Source: Gerris lacustris
Taxonomy: Eukaryota; Arthropoda; Insecta; Hemiptera; Gerridae
DNA length: 64,000 bases
NCBI GenBank assembly: GCA_951217055.1
Contig: OX578286.1
Coordinates: forward strand, 3,636,033 to 3,700,032
Reading direction: 5' to 3'
Position 1 is the stretch's first letter, and each line of letters opens with the position of its first letter. The notes beneath the pieces were generated by a model. The model saw nothing but the letters and a program-made list of their open reading frames with translations. It was not told the origin of the DNA and did not search any database. This document shows positions 43,877 through 53,885 of this stretch, piece after piece. The position numbers and the translations under genes were made by a program.

Positions 43877-46800
43877 ATGAGTAATCAAGACTTGAAAGAA
43901 AAGAAGACTTTACAGTGGGACGGCGAGGTACCCGAGGTGCGAGATGAAGAAGCCCCTAAAGAGTCCAGGTCACGAACTCCTACAGAAAAGGGTAAAATGT
44001 ATCAAATTAATTTACTAGAGAAAAATCTCCGTGCGCTAGAGAATAAGTTAGATAGAAAGCAAGCGGAGGTTTTAAATATTTTTGGATTAATTAAGGATGA
44101 CTCAACCCGAGCTGTAGCGAGTTCATCTTTGAGTGAGTTGACCATTTTAAAGATTGAGTTAAGGGATAACATAGAGCGCCTCACCACCCTTACCGATAAG
44201 GAAAATGCGTCAGTACTTAAGAGTCAAATTTTATTCGACAAATTAGATAGCTTCCTGGATGCTCAGGTAAAATTGTTATCTGCAGTACCGATTACTCTCC
44301 CTAGTAGCTCTTTATCGAAGAGAACATCACATAGTTCCCACAGATCTAAAGTCAGTTCCGAAAAGTCCAAAGTCAGTGCAGTAAATTCTAAAGTTAGTTC
44401 TCAGAAATCCAAAATTTCAAGTATTTCTAAGGTATCAAGCATACATATTATAGCTCAAAGAGAGGTTTTGCGTCGTAACGGCGAAATAAGAAAAAAACAA
44501 GTCGAGCTCGAAGAGCAACTTAAAGAAAATCAATTTATAGGATCAGTTTTACAGAATAAAACCCTGACGGAGGGAGAACTTGAGGCGATTTTAGGAACTA
44601 CCTTAAAACTTTCAACACCAATGACAGCTAGCAAGGGTGAAGCGTTGATGCCCTCCCTACAGGTAGAACAGGACTCTTCTACAGAACGTACACGACCATC
44701 GGAGCCTGAGCCTAAGCCAATGACAAGGGAGATTCTACTGCCCGTCGCGTCGACCTCTAAAAGTAACCCTCAAATTAAGATAGCTAGTAACCCAAATGAC
44801 GACCCTATTCAAAATATAAATAAACCTATAAGCGCAGATCCTACTGTTCTCATGTCAAAAATGCAAGTGTTAAATTCAATTAGTCCAATTAAATTTGATG
44901 GATCATGTGACAAATTCCCTATTTTTAGGCAGGAAATCAAAATTCATTTAGAAGACGGTATACTACCAGATTCAGTAAAGCAAGCTTTTTTGTCAAAATT
45001 TTTAGAAGGGGAGGCTTTAAGGGTATATCAAATCAACATAGGTTTAGACTTCAAACAGTATATGGAACTGTTAGAGAAAAGATTTGGGGATAGGTCAGCC
45101 ATAGTAGAAGCTTGGGCAGCGAAACTAACTGAGGGGCCTCCAATTAGTCCAAACGATTCTAAGGGATTGCTAGAGTTTGGAGATATGCTAGCCACGGCTA
45201 GCAAAGTCCTACAAGGTGAGGATTTCGTAGAAATAAGTTCAAGGCTTTGTTTAAAGAGAATAGTTTCCCGACTCCCAGCTAAATTTAAAGTCGGTTGGGT
45301 AAAAGTAGTAGCAAATTTAATCGGTAGGGAAACAATAAAAGATTTAGCAGAATATGTACAGGGGTTATCAAAAATTTATTCACACCCAGTGTATTTTAGT
45401 TCAGATAGAGTAGGGACTTCACGTTATAAGGGCATAGAAAATCAGTTAGTTAGGAGCCGCAAGACAACAGTAGAGGCAGCAACTAAAAAATATGAACTTA
45501 AGGTTTCGGAGTCGAATAAAAGTTTAGAACAAGAGACCTGCCTTTATTGTTCTGGAAGGCATTTCTTAAATGAGTGTATAGATTTTCGAAAACTAGCCTG
45601 GAGCGATAAAAAATCCTTTATCGAAAGCAAGAGACTGTGTTTTTCATGTTTAAGAGTAGGGCATATTTCTAAGACCTGTAAGAATAGGTTAGTCTGTAAC
45701 ATCAAAGATTGCGGAAGGAAGCATCCTTCTAGCCTTCATCGTAACATGGCGGAAGCTAATACCTTAGATTCAGCTAAATCAAATGTAAGAAGTATTAAGT
45801 CAAGCAATGTTTCCGCTTCACACACCACGTCTTTAGTAATACCGGTGTACATGTACTACAAAGATAGACCAGAGCGAAAAATACTTACCTATGCTATGTT
45901 AGATGACGGCAGCAATGCTTGTTTTGTAGCCTCCAGCTTACAGGCAGAGCTAGGCATTACAGGGATTCAAACTAGGCTGCATTTGACTACAATGCATCAA
46001 AAATCTTATATTAATACAAATAAATTGACAGGTCTGGCAGTGTCTGACATTGGTGGAAGGTGTCAGGTGGACTTGCCTGAGTCCACTTATACAAGAGAGT
46101 CTATTCCTTGCGATATTTCAGAGATCCCTACTCCTAGTACTATAAAAGATTTTAAGCATTTAGAGGCACTATCTAAGATCTTGCTACCCTTAACAAAAAA
46201 TACCGAAGTGCAAGTATTAATAGGAAATAACTGTCCTCAAGCACTGTGCCCTCTGGAAGTATTGCGTGGGTGCGGACACGAGCCATATGGTGTAAGGACC
46301 GAGCTGGGCTGGGGAGTTATTGGGCCAAAAAGAGCAATTAACAGCAAAGAGATAATTCTGCCCGCTTCGTCATCTCAAATGTCAGTAAAGGAAGTTTTAA
46401 ACCTATTCGATAAAAATAAGAATCTAGAAAGTCTCAACTATGGTCTAGGGTTGTCTGTAAATGATCGTGAGTTTATTAGTAAAGTAGAGAAGGGGATAAT
46501 ACACAGACCGGATAAGCATTACGAGATGCCACTCCCTTTCAAATCGAATGACCCAAAGGTGCCAAATAATATTAGGGCAGCAGAGGCCAGATTGAGACAG
46601 TTAAAGAACAAATTTAGGAACGAGAAATTTAAAGAAGAGTATAGTAAATTTGTGGGAGATATGTTGACCAAAGGGCATGCGGAAGAGGCTACCGACCAGG
46701 ATATTGAACCGGGAAGAATCTGGTATCTACCCCACCACGGGGTGTACCACCCTAAAAAACCAAACAAAATACGTGTAGTTTTTGACTGTTCTGCAGTTTT

Positions 46801-49741
46801 TGAAGGAGTATCTTTAAATAGTTGCCTCATATCAAGTCCGGACCTTACAAATTCTTTAGTAGGTGTCCTTATGAGATTTAGAGTAGGAAGTATCGCCTTC
46901 GTCGGTGATATCGAAGGAATGTTCCACCAAGTAATCGTCCCTGAGAAAGATAGGAACTTCCTTAGGTTCCTATGGTGGGAGGGAGGAGATACAACAAAGA
47001 CCCCAAAGCAATTTCGCATGACAGTACATCTCTTCGGTGCATCGTCATCGCCGGGTTGTAGCAATTTTGCATTGAGGAAAACTGCTCAAGACTTCGGAGA
47101 AAGGGTAAGCCCGAGAGCAGCCAGGTTTATTGAAAGAAATTTTTATGTCGACGACGGATGTGGTTCAGTAGATACGGTCGAGGAAGCAGTGCAGCTGATC
47201 ACGGACTTACAGACCTTGTGCTCACAAGGAGGGTTTCGTTTCCACAAGTTACTATCAAGCAATGCCGAGGTTATCAAATCTATCCCAAAAGAAGATAGAG
47301 CAGACGGCTTTAAAGAGTTTGAAATATTTAATGATACACCATTGGAGCGTGCACTTGGCGTTACCTGGTGTGTAGAGACAGATTCATTTCAGTTTAGAGT
47401 AATAGTTAGTGAGAAGCCTAGAACCCGTAGAGGAATATTATCCACAGTTTGCTCGGTATACGACCCTTTAGGATTTTTAGCCCCCTTCACTATAGTAGGA
47501 AAGTTTATATTGCAAGAGCTGTGTCGTATAGCAGTTGGTAATAACACAGTGAACCAATGGGACGGACCTATTCCCCCGGACGTGGAATCTAGGTGGGAGA
47601 GGTGGTTGTGTGATCTTAAACTGCTTAGTCAAAACATCTTGGATATGCCCCGCTGCATAAAACCAGTTGGAGCCTCTAAAATTGACAAAATCGAGCTCCA
47701 CCATTTTTCTGATGCTTCTTCACTCGGTTATGGGCATGCTTCATACATTAGGTATTTATATGACAGCCATAAAGTGCATTGTAGCTTTTTGTTTGGGAAA
47801 GCTAGAGTGAGACCACTTAGAGAAATCACAATACCCCGGCTAGAACTAACAGCAGCAGTCTCAATGGCCAAATCAAGTGAAGCTATTGAAAGAGAGCTGG
47901 ACCTAGGAACAATTGAGCGCCACTATTGGACAGACAGTAGAGTGGTTCTGGGATATATAAAGAACGAGAAGAAGAGATTCCACATATTTGTTGCTAACCG
48001 CGTTCAGACCATCAGAGATTGCTCAGCCCCAAACGAATGGCATCACACTAGTTCAAAAGAAAATGTCGCGGATCTAGCCTCTAGAGGAGCATCGGTCGAA
48101 CACTTAAAGAACTCTCGCTGGATTCTAGGTCCTGAATTTTTGTGGAAAGCCGATGGGTTTATACGTAGCGAAGTTAAAGAAAGCTTCGAAATACCAAGCG
48201 AAGACCCAGAAGTGAGAAAAGATGTAGCTTGCCGAGCCATCCAAATTAGTGAATGCGGTAACCTAGGTGGGACATTCACTAAAGTAAGCTCATGGCAACG
48301 GCTTAGAAGAAGCGTGGCTATATTTAGGAGATTTATGCACTGTATAAGATTAAAAATAGAAGGCAAGGACGTCCATGATATTCATAAAGAACCAATTACG
48401 GCGAGTGAGCATCGTCGTGCAGAGGAGGCAATCATTCGGATTGTTCAACACGAAAATTTTATAGCGTTAGATAAGGAACCTAAACTCAAACCATTAAATC
48501 CGTTTCTTGATGATAGGGGTTTAATAAGAGTAGGTGGTAGGATAAAGCATTCACTCTTACCTGACGATACAAAGCATCCTATCGTTTTTCCCCAAAAATC
48601 CCATGTTACTACATTGATTATTAGATATTGCCATGAAAAAGTTTACCATCAAGGGAGAGGCGTGTCAATTAACGAACTTCGAAGTAGAGGGTTTTGGGTT
48701 ATAGGAGCGTCTTCCGAGGTAGCTAGATATATTAAAAGTTGCATTCTTTGTAGGAAATTACGAGGGGGCTTTGAAACCCAACTAATGGCAGACCTTCCCA
48801 GTGATAGAGTTGAACCTGCTCCCCCCTTCACTAATAGCGCGGTCGATGTCTTCGGACCCTTCCATGTAAAACAAGCTAGAAAACAAGTAAAACGATACGG
48901 CATTTTGTTTACTTGTCTCGCGTGTAGAGCCGTTCATATTGACATCTTAGATTCCCTAGATACTAATTCCTTTATTAATGCCCTCCGCAGGTTTATATGC
49001 CGTAGAGGGGAAGTTAAGTTGTTACGTTCAGATATGGGAACCAACTTTGTAGGCGCAAAACGAGAATTGAAGAAGGCTCTAGAGGAAGTTGACATACAGG
49101 TAGTCAGAAAATTCTTGGCTGAAGGACTATGTGAGTTTAGATTTAACGTCCCTCAGGCAAGTCACATGAATGGTGTGGTCGAAAGACAAATAGGTACGGT
49201 GAGGAGAATATTGGACTACCTGCTTCGGACGCATCAAGGCCTGTTGAACGAAGACTGCCTAAGGACACTATTCGTAGAATGCGAGAGTATTATAAATGGT
49301 CGACCACTTACAGTAGACTCAATCAATGACCCCACCTCTTTACCACCATTGACACCAAACCACTTACTGACGTTAAAATCATCTCCGATCTTACCCCCAC
49401 CAGGCAATTTCACTAGAGACGACCTCTACACAAGAAGAAGGTGGCGTCATGTGCAACACCTAACTAACGAATTTTGGTGCCGCTGGAAGAACGAATTTCT
49501 TCAATCACTTCAGCAAAGAAAGAAGTGGCAGCACCCAAAAAGAGATCTCCAAGTAGGAGATATCGTCCTGTGCAGGGATGATAATATGCCTAGAAATGTC
49601 TGGCCATTAGCCAAGATCGTAGAAACATATCCTAGCCAGGATAATATGGTCAGGAAAGTGAAACTGCAGTTAGGAGGTTCTAGAACCAGTTTAGATAGGC
49701 CTATACATCACCTTATCTTACTGGTACCAACAGAGATGTAA
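43877..49741 (+). CDS. BEL/Pao gag-pol polyprotein (1954 aa, intact)
   Basis: The gag part has an N-terminal charged region, a Ser/Lys-rich stretch (about residues 155-195), a coiled-coil-like segment and a DUF1759-type domain (from about residue 340). Two zinc knuckles follow (CX2CX3HX4C, then CFSCLRVGHISKTC, about 560-600). The aspartic protease carries DDGS at 676-679. The reverse transcriptase shows VGDIEGMFHQV and YVDD with Asp1092 and Asp1093. RNase H is marked by HFSDAS and PRLELTAA. The integrase has an H-H-C-C zinc region and Asp1657, Asp1719 and Glu1769. Protease-RT-RNase H-integrase order with DUF1759 is diagnostic of BEL/Pao. There are no stops or frameshifts. The ATG at 43877 follows a 137-bp leader. 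Confidence 0.97.
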   Translation: MSNQDLKEKKTLQWDGEVPEVRDEEAPKESRSRTPTEKGKMYQINLLEKNLRALENKLDRKQAEVLNIFGLIKDDSTRAVASSSLSELTILKIELRDNIERLTTLTDKENASVLKSQILFDKLDSFLDAQVKLLSAVPITLPSSSLSKRTSHSSHRSKVSSEKSKVSAVNSKVSSQKSKISSISKVSSIHIIAQREVLRRNGEIRKKQVELEEQLKENQFIGSVLQNKTLTEGELEAILGTTLKLSTPMTASKGEALMPSLQVEQDSSTERTRPSEPEPKPMTREILLPVASTSKSNPQIKIASNPNDDPIQNINKPISADPTVLMSKMQVLNSISPIKFDGSCDKFPIFRQEIKIHLEDGILPDSVKQAFLSKFLEGEALRVYQINIGLDFKQYMELLEKRFGDRSAIVEAWAAKLTEGPPISPNDSKGLLEFGDMLATASKVLQGEDFVEISSRLCLKRIVSRLPAKFKVGWVKVVANLIGRETIKDLAEYVQGLSKIYSHPVYFSSDRVGTSRYKGIENQLVRSRKTTVEAATKKYELKVSESNKSLEQETCLYCSGRHFLNECIDFRKLAWSDKKSFIESKRLCFSCLRVGHISKTCKNRLVCNIKDCGRKHPSSLHRNMAEANTLDSAKSNVRSIKSSNVSASHTTSLVIPVYMYYKDRPERKILTYAMLDDGSNACFVASSLQAELGITGIQTRLHLTTMHQKSYINTNKLTGLAVSDIGGRCQVDLPESTYTRESIPCDISEIPTPSTIKDFKHLEALSKILLPLTKNTEVQVLIGNNCPQALCPLEVLRGCGHEPYGVRTELGWGVIGPKRAINSKEIILPASSSQMSVKEVLNLFDKNKNLESLNYGLGLSVNDREFISKVEKGIIHRPDKHYEMPLPFKSNDPKVPNNIRAAEARLRQLKNKFRNEKFKEEYSKFVGDMLTKGHAEEATDQDIEPGRIWYLPHHGVYHPKKPNKIRVVFDCSAVFEGVSLNSCLISSPDLTNSLVGVLMRFRVGSIAFVGDIEGMFHQVIVPEKDRNFLRFLWWEGGDTTKTPKQFRMTVHLFGASSSPGCSNFALRKTAQDFGERVSPRAARFIERNFYVDDGCGSVDTVEEAVQLITDLQTLCSQGGFRFHKLLSSNAEVIKSIPKEDRADGFKEFEIFNDTPLERALGVTWCVETDSFQFRVIVSEKPRTRRGILSTVCSVYDPLGFLAPFTIVGKFILQELCRIAVGNNTVNQWDGPIPPDVESRWERWLCDLKLLSQNILDMPRCIKPVGASKIDKIELHHFSDASSLGYGHASYIRYLYDSHKVHCSFLFGKARVRPLREITIPRLELTAAVSMAKSSEAIERELDLGTIERHYWTDSRVVLGYIKNEKKRFHIFVANRVQTIRDCSAPNEWHHTSSKENVADLASRGASVEHLKNSRWILGPEFLWKADGFIRSEVKESFEIPSEDPEVRKDVACRAIQISECGNLGGTFTKVSSWQRLRRSVAIFRRFMHCIRLKIEGKDVHDIHKEPITASEHRRAEEAIIRIVQHENFIALDKEPKLKPLNPFLDDRGLIRVGGRIKHSLLPDDTKHPIVFPQKSHVTTLIIRYCHEKVYHQGRGVSINELRSRGFWVIGASSEVARYIKSCILCRKLRGGFETQLMADLPSDRVEPAPPFTNSAVDVFGPFHVKQARKQVKRYGILFTCLACRAVHIDILDSLDTNSFINALRRFICRRGEVKLLRSDMGTNFVGAKRELKKALEEVDIQVVRKFLAEGLCEFRFNVPQASHMNGVVERQIGTVRRILDYLLRTHQGLLNEDCLRTLFVECESIINGRPLTVDSINDPTSLPPLTPNHLLTLKSSPILPPPGNFTRDDLYTRRRWRHVQHLTNEFWCRWKNEFLQSLQQRKKWQHPKRDLQVGDIVLCRDDNMPRNVWPLAKIVETYPSQDNMVRKVKLQLGGSRTSLDRPIHHLILLVPTEM

Positions 49742-49800
49742 GAATGGTTCATCCCCACCGAGAAGCCTTAGCGATGACATTGCAAGCAATGGAGGAGCCA

Positions 49801-50012
49801 TGTCACTGGATTCATTTCAATGTTTACTTTTATTATTTTCGTTTTTTTGTTTATTGACTCTAGATGTCAAAAATTGTATTATTGAGTTTCAGTTGTGCAT
49901 AGCTTTTTTACGGGAATTAAAGACTATTAAGAAATTATGGTGTTTAGTGTTATTTTCTCAGTAAAAAAGGGCAACAAAGTATCTGACTGCCAAGAGTTAT
50001 AGCGGCAGTCAT
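49801..50012 (+). repeat. 3' LTR of the BEL/Pao element
   Basis: 212 bp, no difference seen from the 5' LTR. It is preceded by a purine-rich TGGAGGAGCC tract (49789-49798) that fits a polypurine primer. Confidence 0.93.
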
Positions 50013-50950
50013 AGCTGACCTATCTTATCTCTTGCAGAGCAAGACTAGGATGTCATACAAAGTGGAATTGACGGATTTTGAGCGTGACTTTATTGCAAGG
50101 AATTGTCTAACATAATAATGTATATACAAGTGCGCAAATTCTACCCTATAGACTTAGATCTAACCCAAAATTTGGTTGGAGTATAATTTTAGCAACAGAG
50201 AAATGTACGAGTAGTTGACCAGCAAGTGTGTTCAACAGGGAGAGTACGAGAGTTTACCCATATAGGTAACGTAAAAGAAACGTAGAAGTACTACAATAAT
50301 GGGGGTGAGACCTTCTTCTCGAAATCTGCAACTTTGATTTCTACACTACCGAAACAAGTAAGTCTCGAGACTGGCGGAGAGTAAAGTGAATCTAAAAAAA
50401 AAAAATACTACTATTTACAACGATAACACTGTAAGTATCGACTGTTTAACATGGATGACTAATGGTGCAAAGAGTTAAGATTTACAACCAGTTTATATGC
50501 ATGGTTTACGAGACCCGGACTCAATAAACAGATCAGATAAACAATCATGCTGTAGACTTTGTAAACTGCCCAGATTCGAAGTTTAAACAGGTTTTTCTTG
50601 TTTTCTCTGTCTAAGGAGCATGGAATTATGCGACTGGAGGCTGTAGTATAAAAGGACGGTTCTCCCTCAAACGCTAATGGGCAATGTCTGAATAATCCCA
50701 GCGCGACACTGTACCAAATACCTCAAGGTCATCCTCAGAGCTCATTTTATATAAGGTAGGAGCTCCCTCAAACGCTTGTGGGCCATGTCTGCCTTAACCT
50801 AAATTTGACCCTATAAATGACCGCATGTAATCCATAAAGGTACGGCAAGAGTAATGCAAAAGCGCTACATTAAGGGGGCGAGACCTTCTTTTCGACATCT
50901 GCAACCTTATTTACTACATTGCCCAAAGACGAAAGTCTCGCAACATATAA
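50013..50950 (+). pseudogene. Scrambled relics of the Rep-like gene, inner set
   Basis: 50030-50120 resembles 51555-51705 (CAAGACTAGGATG; ATACAAAGTGGAATTG). 50145-50230 resembles 51745-51825. 50265-50375 (GGTGAGACCTTCTTCTCGAA) resembles 52440-52555. 50400-50650 resembles 51870-52100 (AACGATAACACTGTAAGTAT; TAAGGAGCATGGAATTATGC). 50848-50950 again resembles 52440-52555. The 81-codon open frame at 50854-51099 covers such a relic and is not a gene. At 50655-50800 two copies of a CTCCCTCAAACGCT...GGGC(A/C)ATGTCTG repeat are interposed. The mirror is at 60358-61295. Confidence 0.72.
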
Positions 50951-51113
50951 AACCAATGGTTTTGCTACATAACATAAATATTACGCAGATGTGCGGAAAA
51001 CTACACACAGGAGTGCAGACTATCATATTTCTTTGGTTTGTTTGGAGTTTCCGATCGCGGAGAGAGCATGATCAAATGTCAAGGTCAGCAGTAAAATAAA
51101 GTCTAGGAGCAGG

Positions 51114-51150
51114 TAAATAAGGGGGGAGCTGGCTGGTTGACTCTTAGTTT
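51114..51150 (+). promoter_or_regulatory. Candidate core promoter of the Rep-like gene, left arm
   Basis: TAAATAAG at 51114-51121 is TATA-like, and about 27 bp downstream lies a pyrimidine-rich CTCTTAGTTTG that could act as an initiator. The ATG follows at 51175. Weak evidence. The mirror is at about 60158-60194. Confidence 0.3.
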
Positions 51151-51174
51151 GTGCGTGTATTCGAAACCATCAAC

Positions 51175-53532
51175 ATGTCCTCCTGCCAAAAGTACAATGT
51201 TTCCGAGCTCGTGGGTAGCAGGATCAAGCCGACAAACGAACGATTTGGACTGTGGTTGCTCTTGGAGAACTTGGACAATAACAATCTAATTACCGATATA
51301 GGTGACATAAATTATGTACAAGGAGAAGTGTTGCTCTCCAGAGTTGACTTAAAGCCGCTTACACCGCTAACAGACCAGTTTTGCGACAATATAATGTTAG
51401 TAAAAATTACCACTATTGCAGACTGCGTAGGAGATGTCAAGAGAATTGTTAAAAAAGATATTTGTGGTTCCTTTAATAGTTATCTCCGGGGGAAATTCTC
51501 TGCATTTGTCTCCGCCAGACATGGGGTAAAAGCCAAACTACCTTTTCTCTTACAAAGCGAGACTAAGATGGCAGAGAGAATCCGAAACATTATTGGAAGA
51601 GACGGAATGGAAAATATGTATAAGAAGTATAAAATTCCCGTGGCCATCCCGTATAAAGTGGAGTTGGCGGATGTCAAGTTGAAGAAGTTATTACAAGAAT
51701 TGCCCGCTATATTAATGGATCTACAAGAGCATGACTTCTATCTAATGGACTTAGATATAACCCAAGATTTTGTTGGAGTTTTTAACAAGAGAGAAATGTG
51801 CGAGTATTTAACCAGCAATTGTAACTTTCGTTACCAAGGCGAAGAGTACGACGAATTTAAAAGTACAATAGTTAAAAACGATAACACTGTAGGTATCGAC
51901 TGTTTAACATGGATAACACCAAATGGCGCAAGAGTCAAGATCTACAACAAATTTGTATGCCAGGTTACGAGTCCAGGAGTCAATAAACAATTAGGCAACC
52001 ATATTGTAGACTTTGTAAACTGCCCCGACACGAGGTTAAAACAGACTTTTTTGACTCCTCTGGCTAAGGAGCATGGTATTACGAGACTGGAGGCAACACT
52101 ATACAACAACTACTACAATAACCAACCTCTAAGTGATTGTGTAAGTCTTTTAGCGGAAAACAAGTTATATTTGCAAGATGCTCCATTTTACTCCACCTCC
52201 ATCCCTAAAATGTGGGCAAAATTAACCGATAAACTCCAAAACAGCTGTTGCCTTGTATTTAATAATCTTTTACAGTACGTGTACTGGGGAAACAGGAATA
52301 CGAGAAAGTTGACAGGTGTACAAGTTACATTACCGAACAACACCGACCATCGACAGAAGTTAATTAATTACACCTTATCTGCGTTCAGTTTTAACTTTTT
52401 ACCGGTTAATTATATAGAGATTGTAGAAGATGCAACCGATAATGGTATTGTAAAAGTAATGCATAAGTGCTACATTAAGGACGGTGGTGAGACCTTCTTC
52501 TCGAAATCAGCGACCCTGTTTTCTACACTACCCAAAGACGTAAGTCTTGAAAACTGTGGATTGGTTCCCACGAAAAATATAATACCCCAGGTATTACGAA
52601 AACGAACTAAAATAACCAACAAATCGTTACCTTGCACAGTTAAAGAGATTGAACCCTTGTCTACCGCCTACCTAGCATGTGCGAAGAAACGTAAATCAGA
52701 GCTGGAGGAAGTGGATTTAAAAAGAAGAAAGTTGGAGTTCTTGGAAAATACAACTTCTATAAAGGAAAAATACAAAGAGCTGCAGGAGAAGGAGAAGATG
52801 ATTAAAGAAACAAAGGACCGGTTAACTAATTACTTTAGAAAGTTATGGAAGAATTTGGACACAACAGGAGTGTATAATATTTCTGCATTTACTGTCAACA
52901 ATAAACGATCTTTTACATACGTTGGAGTGCTAGCAGAAAAAGATGGAGATAAAAGCGTTTACTTCTTAAAAGGATACTATAAAAATACATTTATAAATGT
53001 TTACAGTAATCGAGAAAAACTTACAAAAGAAGGCTACATTTATACTCCATTTAACGGGTTGGATATAATAAGTTTAGCAAACGAAGAACCTTTTTTAACA
53101 TTTAAAACAAACGGGGTTACTACATTTAATGACCACTCATTCCCTAAGGTAGAGGAACTTAAATATCACACGGATGTGTGGAAAACTACAGACATCGAAT
53201 TGTCTTATAACCAGGAAGACGTAGAACAAGTAAACAACATTACTATGCAAGAAATTAAAGGTAACATTAAAGTAAAACATTGCCATCGGCTGGAAGAACT
53301 GCAAGAAGGAACACAACTAGTTGTTAGTGGGATCAAACAAATACATTTCCGAAAGAGAGACCGCTTTATTTTGCAGTTTGAAAACCTGGATAAATTATAT
53401 ATATCTAATTACTGGTTCGAAAAAGAAATACAAGATACTAATATAGACTTAAATTATAAGTTAAAAATTAGATTGGATAAAATTAAAACCACTGTGTGTA
53501 AATGTAAAGAAAGAGTTGTATTCTGTGTATAA
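51175..53532 (+). CDS. Rep-like protein of the giant palindromic element, left-arm copy (785 aa)
   Basis: I do not recognise the family by full-length similarity. Numbered from the first ATG (the open frame runs back to a GTG at 51151, unlikely as a eukaryotic start), it shows DLDITQDF at 192-199, IYNK at 256-259 and ITRLEATLYNNYY at 302-314. An Asp-rich DI-D strand, then Y-x-K, then R-x-E followed by tyrosines is the order seen in rolling-circle replication-initiation factors of phages and plasmids (Phage_CRI/Rep_trans type). No HUH motif is evident. A Lys/Arg-rich, Glu-rich coiled-coil-like segment with KKRK (504-507) and KRRK could hold nuclear localisation signals. The C-terminal 70 residues form a separate basic domain. 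AATAAA signals lie at 53548-53559. A replication or transposition role is inference. Confidence 0.85.
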   Translation: MSSCQKYNVSELVGSRIKPTNERFGLWLLLENLDNNNLITDIGDINYVQGEVLLSRVDLKPLTPLTDQFCDNIMLVKITTIADCVGDVKRIVKKDICGSFNSYLRGKFSAFVSARHGVKAKLPFLLQSETKMAERIRNIIGRDGMENMYKKYKIPVAIPYKVELADVKLKKLLQELPAILMDLQEHDFYLMDLDITQDFVGVFNKREMCEYLTSNCNFRYQGEEYDEFKSTIVKNDNTVGIDCLTWITPNGARVKIYNKFVCQVTSPGVNKQLGNHIVDFVNCPDTRLKQTFLTPLAKEHGITRLEATLYNNYYNNQPLSDCVSLLAENKLYLQDAPFYSTSIPKMWAKLTDKLQNSCCLVFNNLLQYVYWGNRNTRKLTGVQVTLPNNTDHRQKLINYTLSAFSFNFLPVNYIEIVEDATDNGIVKVMHKCYIKDGGETFFSKSATLFSTLPKDVSLENCGLVPTKNIIPQVLRKRTKITNKSLPCTVKEIEPLSTAYLACAKKRKSELEEVDLKRRKLEFLENTTSIKEKYKELQEKEKMIKETKDRLTNYFRKLWKNLDTTGVYNISAFTVNNKRSFTYVGVLAEKDGDKSVYFLKGYYKNTFINVYSNREKLTKEGYIYTPFNGLDIISLANEEPFLTFKTNGVTTFNDHSFPKVEELKYHTDVWKTTDIELSYNQEDVEQVNNITMQEIKGNIKVKHCHRLEELQEGTQLVVSGIKQIHFRKRDRFILQFENLDKLYISNYWFEKEIQDTNIDLNYKLKIRLDKIKTTVCKCKERVVFCV

Positions 53533-53547
53533 AATATACACGTATAA

Positions 53548-53559
53548 AATAAAAATAAA
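53548..53559 (+). terminator. Polyadenylation signals after the Rep-like gene
   Basis: Two adjacent AATAAA hexamers 16-27 bp after the stop codon. They are mirrored at 57749-57760 on the minus strand. Confidence 0.6.
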
Positions 53560-53600
53560 AATAATAAAAGAGTCTTTTTTTTATTATTACCTAAAAAAAT

Positions 53601-53785
53601 CTGCAATTACCTCTACTGGAGCTGGGAACCTGAGCTGGCCCAGGAAACCGATTGGAACGGACAAATATACACAGCAGCTTGAGTTTTCGGTCCGCAATCA
53701 CCTCTACTGGAGCTGGGAACCTGAGCTGGTCCAGGAAACCGACTGGAACGGACAAATACACACACAGCAACTTGACCCCAAAATA
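53601..53785 (+). repeat. Two direct repeats of about 92 bp after the Rep-like gene
   Basis: CTGGAGCTGGGAACCTGAGC, CCAGGAAACCGA(T/C)TGGAACG and GACAAATA are repeated, starting near 53601 and 53693. They are mirrored at about 57523-57707. The open frame spanning them reads through from just past the Rep stop and has no recognisable domain. Confidence 0.75.
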
Positions 53786-53885
53786 GTTTCGAGGTCAACC
53801 CCCCACTCAAATTTTCACCGGGCAATAACGCAAAACGTTATCAAGTACGCCCCAAATTTTCGTACGCCCCAAATTTTCGCCCCGA

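Larger units (their letters stand above)
43528..50012 (+). mobile_element. Complete BEL/Pao LTR retrotransposon nested in the left arm
   Basis: 6485 bp with 212-bp LTRs that look identical, one uninterrupted 1954-aa polyprotein, and an AGCTGA repeat on both sides (43522-43527; 50013-50018). The uninterrupted site survives in the right arm at about 61290-61295. If the LTR is taken to start one base earlier, the duplication is 5 bp (AGCTG). Identical LTRs and the empty site show insertion after the palindrome formed. Confidence 0.96.

Noticed and set aside
46519..47064. A 181-codon minus-strand frame
   Set aside because: It lies opposite the reverse-transcriptase part of the intact BEL/Pao polyprotein. 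It is a shadow frame.
50854..51099. An 81-codon frame in each arm
   Set aside because: The DNA resembles bases 52440-52555 of the Rep-like gene and the frame follows a relic with shifts, so it is a pseudogene fragment.
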